A stretch of DNA of 31,036 bases, taken from IMG/VR virus record IMGVR_UViG_3300025771_003930, positions 1 through 31,036 of that record; one strand, 5' to 3'. Every line of letters starts with the position of its first letter. Position 1 is the first letter of the stretch. A program made the position numbers and the translations under genes. Source of the DNA: a virus. The notes beneath the pieces are model-generated. The model saw nothing but the letters and a program-made list of their open reading frames with translations. It had not been told where the DNA came from and ran no database searches. Positions 16,191 through 23,451 of this stretch are shown in pieces.

Positions 16191-17306
16191 ATGTACACTT
16201 TAGATTTAAAACTTGATAAACACTTTCTGCAAATAGAGTTACTAGATACTCCTGCTGTAAGGAAGTGGGTTGATTCGTATAACACGTATAAAAATTACTA
16301 TAAGGCCAATAATTTAGATCAGGATTTTAAAGCTACACAGTCTAGTATTTTTCCACATAAACATCATTTTAGATCAAAACCTAGTGACTGGGTAAACCCG
16401 GTAATTAATATGACACAGAAAGACTGTGTTGATGAGATTAATAAAGCAATAGACGATGCTAATGACAGTGTGGTTGGTAAAAAATTTCCATATAGAGCTT
16501 TTCTTGGCATGGGGTGGAAACATACAAATTTAATGCACCGTTGTTTTACTATTGCTATGACTTCCGTTACAAATTGGCAACACGAAATTCATAAGGAAGA
16601 TCTTAAACAGTTGAAAAAAGATGTTTATGTAGAAAAAATAGAAAACTTTAGAAAATTTCTTACACCAGAGTACGAGGTTATAGAAGAACACACAGATAAG
16701 TTTTACGGGGCTATAGAACGAATTAACAAGTACATACACTTCTATGAAGGATTTCAAACTAGTGAAAGGAGCTGGTTAATGTACTCTGGAGAAAATTTTG
16801 AGAATTCCTATCTTCAACTTGAGTGGGATAGTTATGATATAACCACCGGAGCTCACAAGTACTTTTTTACAAATAGAATTAATGAGGATGAGTTAAAAGA
16901 ATCACTTCCGGATAATTATTACGAATACGATGTATTTTTTGGCAAATCTATTGCAGGTAAGGATTATGAATTTTGTTATGCTGAATATGACGACCCTTTA
17001 GAATACGATATAACTAATCTTGATAATATTAACGGTAGTTTAAAAGTGTTTTTTGGAAACAGTTTTGAAGAAATATATTCAAACTCAGATTTTACTAGAT
17101 GGTGCGACGGGTATGGTTTAGAAAAACATTTGTACTTACCAATACCTGTAGGTAAAGTTATTAAAAACACTTTTCCTATTACAAGTGAACATTTAAATCA
17201 CTACTCCGAAAACGAAGTCTGGTCAGACCATACACGTAAACTTGCATATCCTTTAAATAATATTACTAGTAAACTAACACGAATTATCCCAGATTACATT
17301 ATTTAG
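16191..17306 (+). CDS. Hypothetical protein, surface-glycan module
   Basis: This 371-residue soluble protein is rich in Tyr, Asn and Asp, as are its unknown neighbours. It contains FLGMGWKHTNLMHRCFTIA near the middle and a long Tyr/Asp-rich C-terminal half (NYYEYDVFFGKSIAGKDYEF) that looks like beta structure. No motif gives a function. It starts 20 bases after polA and ends 5 bases before a sulfotransferase-like gene, so it is probably the first gene of the glycan-like block. Confidence 0.65.
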   Translation: MYTLDLKLDKHFLQIELLDTPAVRKWVDSYNTYKNYYKANNLDQDFKATQSSIFPHKHHFRSKPSDWVNPVINMTQKDCVDEINKAIDDANDSVVGKKFPYRAFLGMGWKHTNLMHRCFTIAMTSVTNWQHEIHKEDLKQLKKDVYVEKIENFRKFLTPEYEVIEEHTDKFYGAIERINKYIHFYEGFQTSERSWLMYSGENFENSYLQLEWDSYDITTGAHKYFFTNRINEDELKESLPDNYYEYDVFFGKSIAGKDYEFCYAEYDDPLEYDITNLDNINGSLKVFFGNSFEEIYSNSDFTRWCDGYGLEKHLYLPIPVGKVIKNTFPITSEHLNHYSENEVWSDHTRKLAYPLNNITSKLTRIIPDYII

Positions 17307-17310
17307 CTTT

Positions 17311-17904
17311 ATGGTTAAAGTATCAGCTGTTTATGGAGAAATAAATAACCTGTACTTTCTCACGACGTACAAAATCGGTGCAAATACTGTTTCAAGTCTA
17401 TCAAAGACCGGGACCTTAAAATTTAAAAACATTACTTTAGACACTAAATTAAATTTTAACCCTACAATACTAGTAAGAGAACCTACTAAAAGGTTCTACT
17501 CTGGTTTAGTGCAAACAGCATTTCATATATACACAAACACCAAACATAAATTATACAAATTTAAAGTTCCTGATGATATATACAAAAGTACATTTTTTAC
17601 AAGACTTCTAAATGAACATTGGGATGTAATTATGTACGATCCTAATCTAGCTCCTTATCATGAGTTTGCATATAAGTTTTCTAAACTTAACAACTTTTAC
17701 ACAATGGACATAGAAGATTGGCACCCAACCGGCCAGACTTCAGAAATGAAACATTCTAACAGTGAAAGATATTCAGAAATAGATAAAGTATTTTCAGGTA
17801 CTAAATTAAATGTAGAAATTATAAAAAAAATAAATAAGTATTTAGAAATAGAGAACTATTACTACAAGTTATGTGTGGGTAAAAACCAGGCTAATTTGAT
17901 TTAA
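17311..17904 (+). CDS. Sulfotransferase-like protein
   Basis: This 197-residue protein has a degenerate 5'-phosphosulfate loop-like LTTYKIGANTVSSLSK near the start and TILVREPTKRFYSGL, which resembles the 3'-phosphate-binding RxPxxRxxSG motif of PAPS sulfotransferases. It is short for the family (usually more than 220 residues). A paralogue lies at 25385, sharing the LT(T/S)YK, R(E/H)P and LKHSNS/MKHSNS segments. It may move sulfate to a sugar or a protein. The loop differs enough from canonical P-loops that activity is uncertain. Confidence 0.55.
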   Translation: MVKVSAVYGEINNLYFLTTYKIGANTVSSLSKTGTLKFKNITLDTKLNFNPTILVREPTKRFYSGLVQTAFHIYTNTKHKLYKFKVPDDIYKSTFFTRLLNEHWDVIMYDPNLAPYHEFAYKFSKLNNFYTMDIEDWHPTGQTSEMKHSNSERYSEIDKVFSGTKLNVEIIKKINKYLEIENYYYKLCVGKNQANLI

Positions 17905-17908
17905 ATAA

Positions 17909-17917
17909 CTATTTATT
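17909..17917 (+). promoter_or_regulatory. CTATTTAT-type intergenic motif
   Basis: CTATTTATT lies in the 35-base gap before the 2OG-oxygenase gene. Near-identical CTATTTATA copies occur in the gaps at 25370, 29828 and 30452. It may be a phage promoter -10-like element; see the finding on this motif. Confidence 0.35.
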
Positions 17918-17939
17918 TTAAAGTTATACTGAAACGTAT

Positions 17940-19073
17940 ATGAACTATCAAGTTTTATTTCCAGAGACAGATCGAAAAATAGTAGATTATGATCTTAAAA
18001 AACATAACTGGCCAGAGTATTGGTTAAACGTCGCCAGAGAGAAATTTCCACAAATAGAAACTTTAGAAACAGTACACAAAGTACTTACACCTTCAGAAAT
18101 TAGTATTTTAGGTAGGCACTGTCAATCCTACTGTGGTTCTGATGAATTCGCAGACAGAGTTGATTCTTATTTCAATGATGTTGTTGGAGAACACATAGGT
18201 TTCGATGAATGGATGATACAACGGTACTTCACAATTCGTATAGTAATACCAGACCAAGCAAAAAAAGGAAGGTTACTTGCTTTTCACCAAGGAATATGGG
18301 TTGGTAACGGATTAGGTTTAAGAACTATTTGGACTCCTTTTACTAAAGTGTACGATACTAACAGTATGTATGTTGCTTCGTTTGATGACAGTGTAAAAAT
18401 CACTCAAAACACGTATGATAACAAATGGGATTACGACACCATACAAGAAGCTTGTGGTAAATATTCTCAACCTATTAAACTGGAACCAGGACAGGCATAC
18501 CTATTTCAACAGCAGCACATACATGGTAATTTCAACAATGAAACTGAGATAACCAGGTGGTCAATGGATGGACGTATTCTACCTAAAGGAGGGCACTACC
18601 ATAGGAAACTACCAGGAGGGTACTTTAGATTTTTAGGTGAAAGAGAATCAGATATTAATATAGACACTACAAAAACGTGGGTAAGTTACGCTAGTTGGAA
18701 CACAAAATTTTCTAATAAAATACCTCTTCCTATGCAAAGAGCGATTATTGAACAATATTGTACCAAATTTAATATTAATATAAATGATTATCAGTTCGAA
18801 AGTGAATATTGCGATTGGCTACCAGGTTTAGAAAAGTTTATTACCGGTCTAGGAATTGAAGGAATTATCTTATGTTCTATTTACAGCTTACCAGATGACA
18901 AAGAAAGAAGGTTGCAAGTACTTAAATTGGCAGTTGACAGAGGAGTAGAATTACATTTTGCCAATGAACTGAGTTATGTAAAAACCGAAAAAGATATAGA
19001 TAAGATAGAAAAAATATTTGAATACGTAAACGATAACCCCGACCCAAACATAACACTTAGATACAAAATATGA
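17940..19073 (+). CDS. 2OG-Fe(II) oxygenase fused to LIC12192-type sporadic carbohydrate cluster domain
   Basis: This 377-residue protein has two parts. In residues about 1-235, AFHQGIWVGNGLGLRTIW (His116) and LFQQQHIHGNFNNET...TRWSMDGRI (His193/His195, Arg206) fit a phytanoyl-CoA dioxygenase-like 2OG-Fe(II) enzyme as found in sporadic carbohydrate clusters. Residues about 260-350 match the LIC12192 family pattern: PMQRAIIEQYC, IILCSIYSLPDD and RGVELHFANEL. In bacteria these are usually separate genes next to each other. The following SDR gene overlaps it by 4 bases, so a role in making or altering a modified sugar is likely. Confidence 0.72.
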   Translation: MNYQVLFPETDRKIVDYDLKKHNWPEYWLNVAREKFPQIETLETVHKVLTPSEISILGRHCQSYCGSDEFADRVDSYFNDVVGEHIGFDEWMIQRYFTIRIVIPDQAKKGRLLAFHQGIWVGNGLGLRTIWTPFTKVYDTNSMYVASFDDSVKITQNTYDNKWDYDTIQEACGKYSQPIKLEPGQAYLFQQQHIHGNFNNETEITRWSMDGRILPKGGHYHRKLPGGYFRFLGERESDINIDTTKTWVSYASWNTKFSNKIPLPMQRAIIEQYCTKFNININDYQFESEYCDWLPGLEKFITGLGIEGIILCSIYSLPDDKERRLQVLKLAVDRGVELHFANELSYVKTEKDIDKIEKIFEYVNDNPDPNITLRYKI

Positions 19074-19999
19074 AAATTTTTATTACAGGATGGCAAGGAT
19101 TTATAGGTAGTCACATTAGAGAAAGATTATCAGAACATAAATTAATTTTACTTCAAAACGATCTCAGAAACCATAAAGAGGTTGCACATGAATTATTAGA
19201 TGCCGACCCTGATATTATAGTACATTTAGCCGCTAGGACTGAAGTAGAACAAAGCTTTTATGAGCAAATCACTTTTTCAGAAGTTAATTACACTGGAACA
19301 GTAAATTTAATTGAAACTGCAAAGAGGTTAAAAAATCTTAAAAATTTCGTATTTGCTTCTACTATGGAAGTGTACGGGTGGCAGCCAATTTCTGATTTAA
19401 TTAAGGAGGGTAAAAACAAAGGTATTGTTGCTTTTAATGAGCAAACACCCCCTAACCCTAATGCTCCTTATGCAGTTGCAAAATATGGGTGTGAGAAATA
19501 CTTAGAGTATGCTCATAGGAGTTACGGACTACCATTTACTGCAATTAGACAAACTAACGCTTTTGGACGTAAAGACAACGACTTTTTTGTCACCGAGCAG
19601 ATTATTACTCAGATGATTAAAAATAAAGATGAGATTAATCTTGGTTATGGAACTCCGTACAGAAACTTTATTTATATAGACGACCTACTAGATGCATGGG
19701 TTGAGGTAATTAATAACCCTGAAAAAGTTGTCGGTGAAATATTTTGTCTTGGACCAGATAATGCTATCAGAATATCAGAATATGTAGATTTAATAGCAAA
19801 AAAACTAAACTGGAACGGTAAAGTCAACTGGGACACTAAACCAGAAAGACCAGGGGAAATCTGGCTTTTAAATTCTACTAATCAAAAAATTACATCAAGA
19901 CTAGGATGGGCTCCAAAGGTTTCATTAGATGAAGGTTTAAACAGAACTATTGAACATTGGAAATGGAAACTTGGAAACACAGAGACAGAGAATTTGTAA
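19070..19999 (+). CDS. NAD-dependent nucleotide-sugar epimerase/dehydratase (extended SDR)
   Basis: This 309-residue protein has the Rossmann motif TGWQGFIG (Gly7, Gly10, Gly13), VHLAARTEV, the catalytic FASTMEVYG and YAVAK (Tyr134, Lys138), RQTNAFGR and a C-terminal RPGEIWLLNSTNQK. This is the full set for an extended SDR acting on UDP-, GDP- or dTDP-sugars. It would epimerise or dehydrate a nucleotide sugar in the cytoplasm. The stop lies inside the start of the next gene. Exact substrate cannot be told. Confidence 0.9.
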   Translation: MKIFITGWQGFIGSHIRERLSEHKLILLQNDLRNHKEVAHELLDADPDIIVHLAARTEVEQSFYEQITFSEVNYTGTVNLIETAKRLKNLKNFVFASTMEVYGWQPISDLIKEGKNKGIVAFNEQTPPNPNAPYAVAKYGCEKYLEYAHRSYGLPFTAIRQTNAFGRKDNDFFVTEQIITQMIKNKDEINLGYGTPYRNFIYIDDLLDAWVEVINNPEKVVGEIFCLGPDNAIRISEYVDLIAKKLNWNGKVNWDTKPERPGEIWLLNSTNQKITSRLGWAPKVSLDEGLNRTIEHWKWKLGNTETENL

Positions 20000-21252
20000 T
20001 TTTTAGATTACCTTATGAACATTATGCTTCAATTCACCTATACTATTCTGAAGAATACATCATTAAGTTCGGTGGTTTAGAGGAAGTTGAGTATCTGAAA
20101 AAAAATCCTAAAGTTGACATATTAATTTTAGAAGAAGGTGAGTGTGACGACTACCAAAGAAACCCTTTAATTGAGACAGTTACTAAGTATCGCAAGACGT
20201 ATAATCTCACAAACCATGTCTACATTTTATATCAAGGGTATGGCCAAGAAAACTATATAGACACGTACCTAAGAACAGTACCAAATTTTATAACATTAGT
20301 TAGAAGTGTGAGTGCATCATACAACTTTTGTATGAACTGGACTAAAGTGCACTCCAATGTACATGATGCAGAAGAAAAACTAAAGACAACCTACACTAAA
20401 AAGTATTTTTTAGAGAATATAAAAATTGAAAAAGCTTTTTTGATCCTTGCTGGAAAATCTAGAGTTAGTAGGTTATTACTTTTAGATAAGTTACTTAAAA
20501 CAGATCTTTTAGACAATACCTACTATTCATTTAATAATGAGTATATAAAGCTAGACAAGGATGTAATTAAAAAGTTTATGGACCAGGGTTGGACCTATAG
20601 AGAAATAATAAACAACCATCATGGTAAATCTGAAGCAGAATTTTTACGTAATCATAAACTATTAATTTCTGATGAGGAACTAACCACTGTTAGACATATA
20701 CACAAAAATATTTTACCCTTATTTAATTTACCTAGAAAAACTGACGACTATTATTACGACCCTTGGTGGATCATCCCAGAGCCTGAACTATATAAATCTA
20801 TAGCTGTTGACATAGTTAATGAGACGTTCCACCATAGAGGCATAGTTGCGAACAACCTATTTAAAAATATTAACTTTTTTACTGAAAAAATTACTAAACC
20901 TATACTGGCATTTAGACCTTTTATGGCGTTGGGTAACAGATTTTACCTCAGAGACTTAAAAAATGAATTTGGATACAAGTCATTTGGAGACTATTGGGAT
21001 GAAGGATACGATGATAGTCATTCTGCACAAGCTGCATACGACATAATAATTGAAAACATGAAATACCTAAATTCATTAACTATTAACCAGTTACAGAATA
21101 TGTTGATTGATATGAAGGATATTTTAGTACACAACAGTAATATTGCTAAACGATACTTTATGAGAGGAGAAGCATGGAAAAGAGACGTTAAAAAGTATTT
21201 AGACGGTAAAGGTGTAGCATGGACAGGCACCAAAGGAAATATGTCATTTTAG
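19963..21252 (+). CDS. Putative glycosyltransferase-like protein, paralogue 1 of tandem pair
   Basis: The ATG at 19963 (the second of two close Met codons, 19957 and 19963) is preferred because from there the protein aligns residue for residue with the start of the next gene (METWKHRDREFV against MELFKADDKEYL). The product is 429 residues. The best conserved segment between the copies is FFTEKITKPILAFRPF, then YLRDLKNEFGYKSFGDYWDE. Its EK...KP...RPF order recalls GT10/exostosin-like transferases that bind a nucleotide sugar. This resemblance is weak. There is no signal or membrane segment. It lies directly behind the epimerase. Confidence 0.6.
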   Translation: METWKHRDREFVIFRLPYEHYASIHLYYSEEYIIKFGGLEEVEYLKKNPKVDILILEEGECDDYQRNPLIETVTKYRKTYNLTNHVYILYQGYGQENYIDTYLRTVPNFITLVRSVSASYNFCMNWTKVHSNVHDAEEKLKTTYTKKYFLENIKIEKAFLILAGKSRVSRLLLLDKLLKTDLLDNTYYSFNNEYIKLDKDVIKKFMDQGWTYREIINNHHGKSEAEFLRNHKLLISDEELTTVRHIHKNILPLFNLPRKTDDYYYDPWWIIPEPELYKSIAVDIVNETFHHRGIVANNLFKNINFFTEKITKPILAFRPFMALGNRFYLRDLKNEFGYKSFGDYWDEGYDDSHSAQAAYDIIIENMKYLNSLTINQLQNMLIDMKDILVHNSNIAKRYFMRGEAWKRDVKKYLDGKGVAWTGTKGNMSF

Positions 21253-21253
21253 T

Positions 21254-22534
21254 ATGGAACTTTTTAAAGCTGATGATAAAGAATATTTGGTAGTTAAATT
21301 TCCTCCGGAATATTACGTTTTAATTAACCTTTATAAGACAGGTAAATACAAACCACAATTTGCAGATACTGAAGGGCTTGAATATTTAAAAACTAATACA
21401 GACTGTGGATTACTTCTTGTAGAAGAAGGAGAAGTAGCAGAAATATTTCGCACAGTACTGTTTCTTGAATTAGAAAAGTTTATCACTAGTAATAAATTAC
21501 AAAATCATGTTTATTTATTTTTTCAAGGAACAGGTCAAGAAACTTTTATAGATGACTACATTAAAAACGTTCCTAAATACGTAACTTTAATACAAAGTCA
21601 CTCAGCAGCATATAATTTTATACACCATTGGAATCAATTTTATTCACCAGCAAGAATAAAATTAAGTGAAACAATACACAACTATACCGAAAAATACGCA
21701 TTTAATAAGTTAAGTTTAGAAAAAAGATTTTTAGTTTATTCAGGGAAAACAAAAAACTATAGAATGTTACTTCTGAATGAACTAATTGAATCTAAACTAT
21801 TAGACCAATGCTATTATAACTTTGGTGAAGAAACACCCAAGAGGTTTTTAAGGTATGTCACTAGTGATTACTATAAGGAGATTTACAAAAATGCAACACC
21901 GTCTGATTTAAGACTAGGTACATTATCTCCTCCCCCTATAATGACTCTTACAAAAAAGGATAATGAGATAATACAAAAGTTACTTCCAAAGTTACCAATG
22001 TACAATATACCAAACCGTGAATCTGACGACTACTACCTTGAACCATACTTTGCATTTCCAGATCATGAATTTTTTAGAAAAATATTTGTAGATATAACAG
22101 TTGAAACATACTGTTTTAGAGGATTGAGCTCTGACCCTCTTATTAGTAATATAAATTTTCATACAGAAAAGTTATTTAAACCTACCCTTACCCATAGACC
22201 TTTTATTGTGTTAGGAAATAAAAATTACCTAAAAGACCTAAAAAACGTATTTGGGTTCAAAACTTTTAACAAATTCTGGGATGAATCGTATGATGATGTT
22301 AATGATGCTAGAGTTGCTATAAAAATTATATTAGATAATTTAAAATATTTAAATTCTTTATCTTTACCTAGATTGGAAAATATGCTTTTTGATATGAAAG
22401 ATATACTAGTACATAACAACAGAGTTGCTTTAGACTACTTAAGTGGAGAAGAACCGTGGAAGCTTGTTATGCAAAATTTTCATAAAGGATTAGCTAAATC
22501 ATGGACAGGGTTAAAAGGAACAATTTTAATATAA
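21254..22534 (+). CDS. Putative glycosyltransferase-like protein, paralogue 2 of tandem pair
   Basis: This 426-residue protein starts one base after the preceding stop and is a diverged copy of it over the whole length. Shared segments include LxxEEGE near residue 55, NHVYxxxQGxGQExxID, the FHTEKLFKPTLTHRPF block, LKNVFGFKTFNKFWDESYDD, and a C-terminal W(T)G(T/L)KG. The two differ most between about 190 and 250. A tandem duplication followed by divergence suggests two transferases using different donors or acceptors, but the enzymatic activity is inferred only from weak motif likeness. Confidence 0.6.
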   Translation: MELFKADDKEYLVVKFPPEYYVLINLYKTGKYKPQFADTEGLEYLKTNTDCGLLLVEEGEVAEIFRTVLFLELEKFITSNKLQNHVYLFFQGTGQETFIDDYIKNVPKYVTLIQSHSAAYNFIHHWNQFYSPARIKLSETIHNYTEKYAFNKLSLEKRFLVYSGKTKNYRMLLLNELIESKLLDQCYYNFGEETPKRFLRYVTSDYYKEIYKNATPSDLRLGTLSPPPIMTLTKKDNEIIQKLLPKLPMYNIPNRESDDYYLEPYFAFPDHEFFRKIFVDITVETYCFRGLSSDPLISNINFHTEKLFKPTLTHRPFIVLGNKNYLKDLKNVFGFKTFNKFWDESYDDVNDARVAIKIILDNLKYLNSLSLPRLENMLFDMKDILVHNNRVALDYLSGEEPWKLVMQNFHKGLAKSWTGLKGTILI

Positions 22535-22537
22535 AAG

Positions 22538-22568
22538 TTGGTTTTTAATTCTAAAAGTTCTATATTTA
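22538..22568 (+). promoter_or_regulatory. Candidate hsp20 promoter
   Basis: TTG at 22538-22540 and TATATTTA at 22561-22568 are separated by 20 bases, the Bacteroidota -33/-7 layout. Transcription would start near 22575, leaving a leader of about 70 bases that holds one arm of an inverted repeat and a GACG/CGTC hairpin. Confidence 0.5.
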
Positions 22569-22579
22569 TAATAAATGAG

Positions 22580-22594
22580 AATCAACCCCAGAGA
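22580..22594 (+). repeat. Left arm of inverted repeat flanking hsp20
   Basis: AATCAACCCCAGAGA here matches the reverse complement of 23067-23082 (AATCAAACCCCAGAGA), with one base inserted. It lies just downstream of the candidate hsp20 promoter. It may be an operator, or pair in RNA with the right arm. Confidence 0.55.
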
Positions 22595-22609
22595 GATTTT
22601 TATTTTGTT

Positions 22610-22633
22610 TAACCGACGATCTTAGGACGTCAC
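22610..22633 (+). promoter_or_regulatory. Stem-loop motif in hsp20 leader
   Basis: TAACCGACGA followed by CGTCAC can fold with GACG (22615-22618) paired to CGTC (22628-22631). The same two blocks occur in the same order at 25301-25319. The hsp20 ATG is at 22648, 15 bases after it, so a heat- or regulator-sensitive leader is possible. Confidence 0.35.
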
Positions 22634-22647
22634 AAATTTTAAATGAT

Positions 22648-23058
22648 ATGAGTACATTATTTTATGAACGTAATCCGTTCGACATTTTAGTTAGAAATTT
22701 TTTCCAAGACGCCAGCCAATTTACTCCGCTGGCAGAAACCAAAGTTCCTCACCCAGTAGACATCTATACGACCGATACCCAATTGGTATTCGACATAGCG
22801 GCTACAGGAATCGCAAAAGAGGACTTAGAGATTCAAACCCAAAACAATACTCTTAGAGTTAATTACAACAAGGCTAAAGAAGAAACAGACGTTGACTATA
22901 TACATAAAGGAATAGCTAAACGTTCGTTTAATCTTGGCTGGAAAATTGATAGTAAGTTCGATTTAACTAAAGCAAATGCTAAGTTTGAAAATGGACTATT
23001 ATCAATTGCAATTCCTTTTGCTAAAGGGTCAGAGTTAAAAACTTTGAAAATTAGCTAA
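22648..23058 (+). CDS. Small heat shock protein, Hsp20/alpha-crystallin family
   Basis: This 136-residue protein has a short N-terminal arm (NPFDILVRNFF) and an alpha-crystallin domain at about 35-125 (HPVDIYTTDTQLVFDIAATG, then FENGLLSIAIPF). ANAKFENGLLSIAIP is the family's A-x-x-x-n-GxL signature. The C-terminal IxI-type tail (LKTLKIS) is reduced. It acts as an ATP-independent holdase. Hsp20 genes are also carried by large phages such as T4-like cyanophages. groES and groEL follow under a separate candidate promoter. Confidence 0.9.
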   Translation: MSTLFYERNPFDILVRNFFQDASQFTPLAETKVPHPVDIYTTDTQLVFDIAATGIAKEDLEIQTQNNTLRVNYNKAKEETDVDYIHKGIAKRSFNLGWKIDSKFDLTKANAKFENGLLSIAIPFAKGSELKTLKIS

Positions 23059-23066
23059 ATTTTTCT

Positions 23067-23082
23067 TCTCTGGGGTTTGATT
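23067..23082 (+). repeat. Right arm of inverted repeat flanking hsp20
   Basis: TCTCTGGGGTTTGATT is the reverse complement, with one inserted base, of 22580-22594. It overlaps the -33 TTTG of the candidate groES promoter, a natural place for a repressor or activator to bind. Confidence 0.55.
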
Positions 23083-23106
23083 TTCAATAGATAAATCATA
23101 TATTAA
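23076..23106 (+). promoter_or_regulatory. Candidate groES-groEL promoter
   Basis: TTTG at 23076-23079, a 19-base spacer and TATATTAA at 23099-23106 form a Bacteroidota-type promoter 18 bases before the groES ATG. The -33 box lies inside the right inverted-repeat arm. Confidence 0.55.
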
Positions 23107-23124
23107 ATAAAACGTTATTATTAA

Positions 23125-23451
23125 ATGGCACAGAAGTTACAACCAACAAACGACCGTATATTAATTAAACCTATTGATGAAGGTGAACAAACATACGGAT
23201 CGATTGTAATCCCTGACATGGGTAAAGAAAGACCGGAAATGGGAGAAGTTATTGCTACCGGACCTGGTAGACTTTCAGAACATGGACAATTAATCACAGT
23301 ACGCTCTTGTAAAGTAGGAGATATAGTATTAGTTCCAAAAATTGGTACTTTAAGAATAGATTTTGAAGGTGAAGAATATTTTATAGCTCAAGACAGAGAA
23401 GTATTAGCTGTAGTAAAAGAATCAAAAAATTTAGATTTAGATTATGACTAA
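23125..23451 (+). CDS. groES: Co-chaperonin GroES
   Basis: This 108-residue protein has the GroES fold pattern: LQPTNDRILIKPID at the start, a mobile-loop region EQTYGSIVIPDMGKERPEMG, GEVIATGPGR, and VGDIVLVPKIGTLRIDFEGEEYFIAQDREVLAVV. It is slightly longer than the usual 95-97 residues because of a C-terminal acidic tail (NLDLDYD). It would cap the GroEL ring encoded next, which it overlaps by 8 bases. Confidence 0.93.
   Translation: MAQKLQPTNDRILIKPIDEGEQTYGSIVIPDMGKERPEMGEVIATGPGRLSEHGQLITVRSCKVGDIVLVPKIGTLRIDFEGEEYFIAQDREVLAVVKESKNLDLDYD

Noticed and set aside
19957-19962. Start of paralogue 1 at 19957
   Set aside because: The Met codon at 19963 aligns exactly with the start of paralogue 2, so the two extra residues are not needed.
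22580-23082. CIRCE/HrcA operator at the groESL promoter
   Set aside because: No TTAGCACTC-N9-GAGTGCTAA was found near hsp20 or groES; the repeat present has a different sequence and wide spacing.
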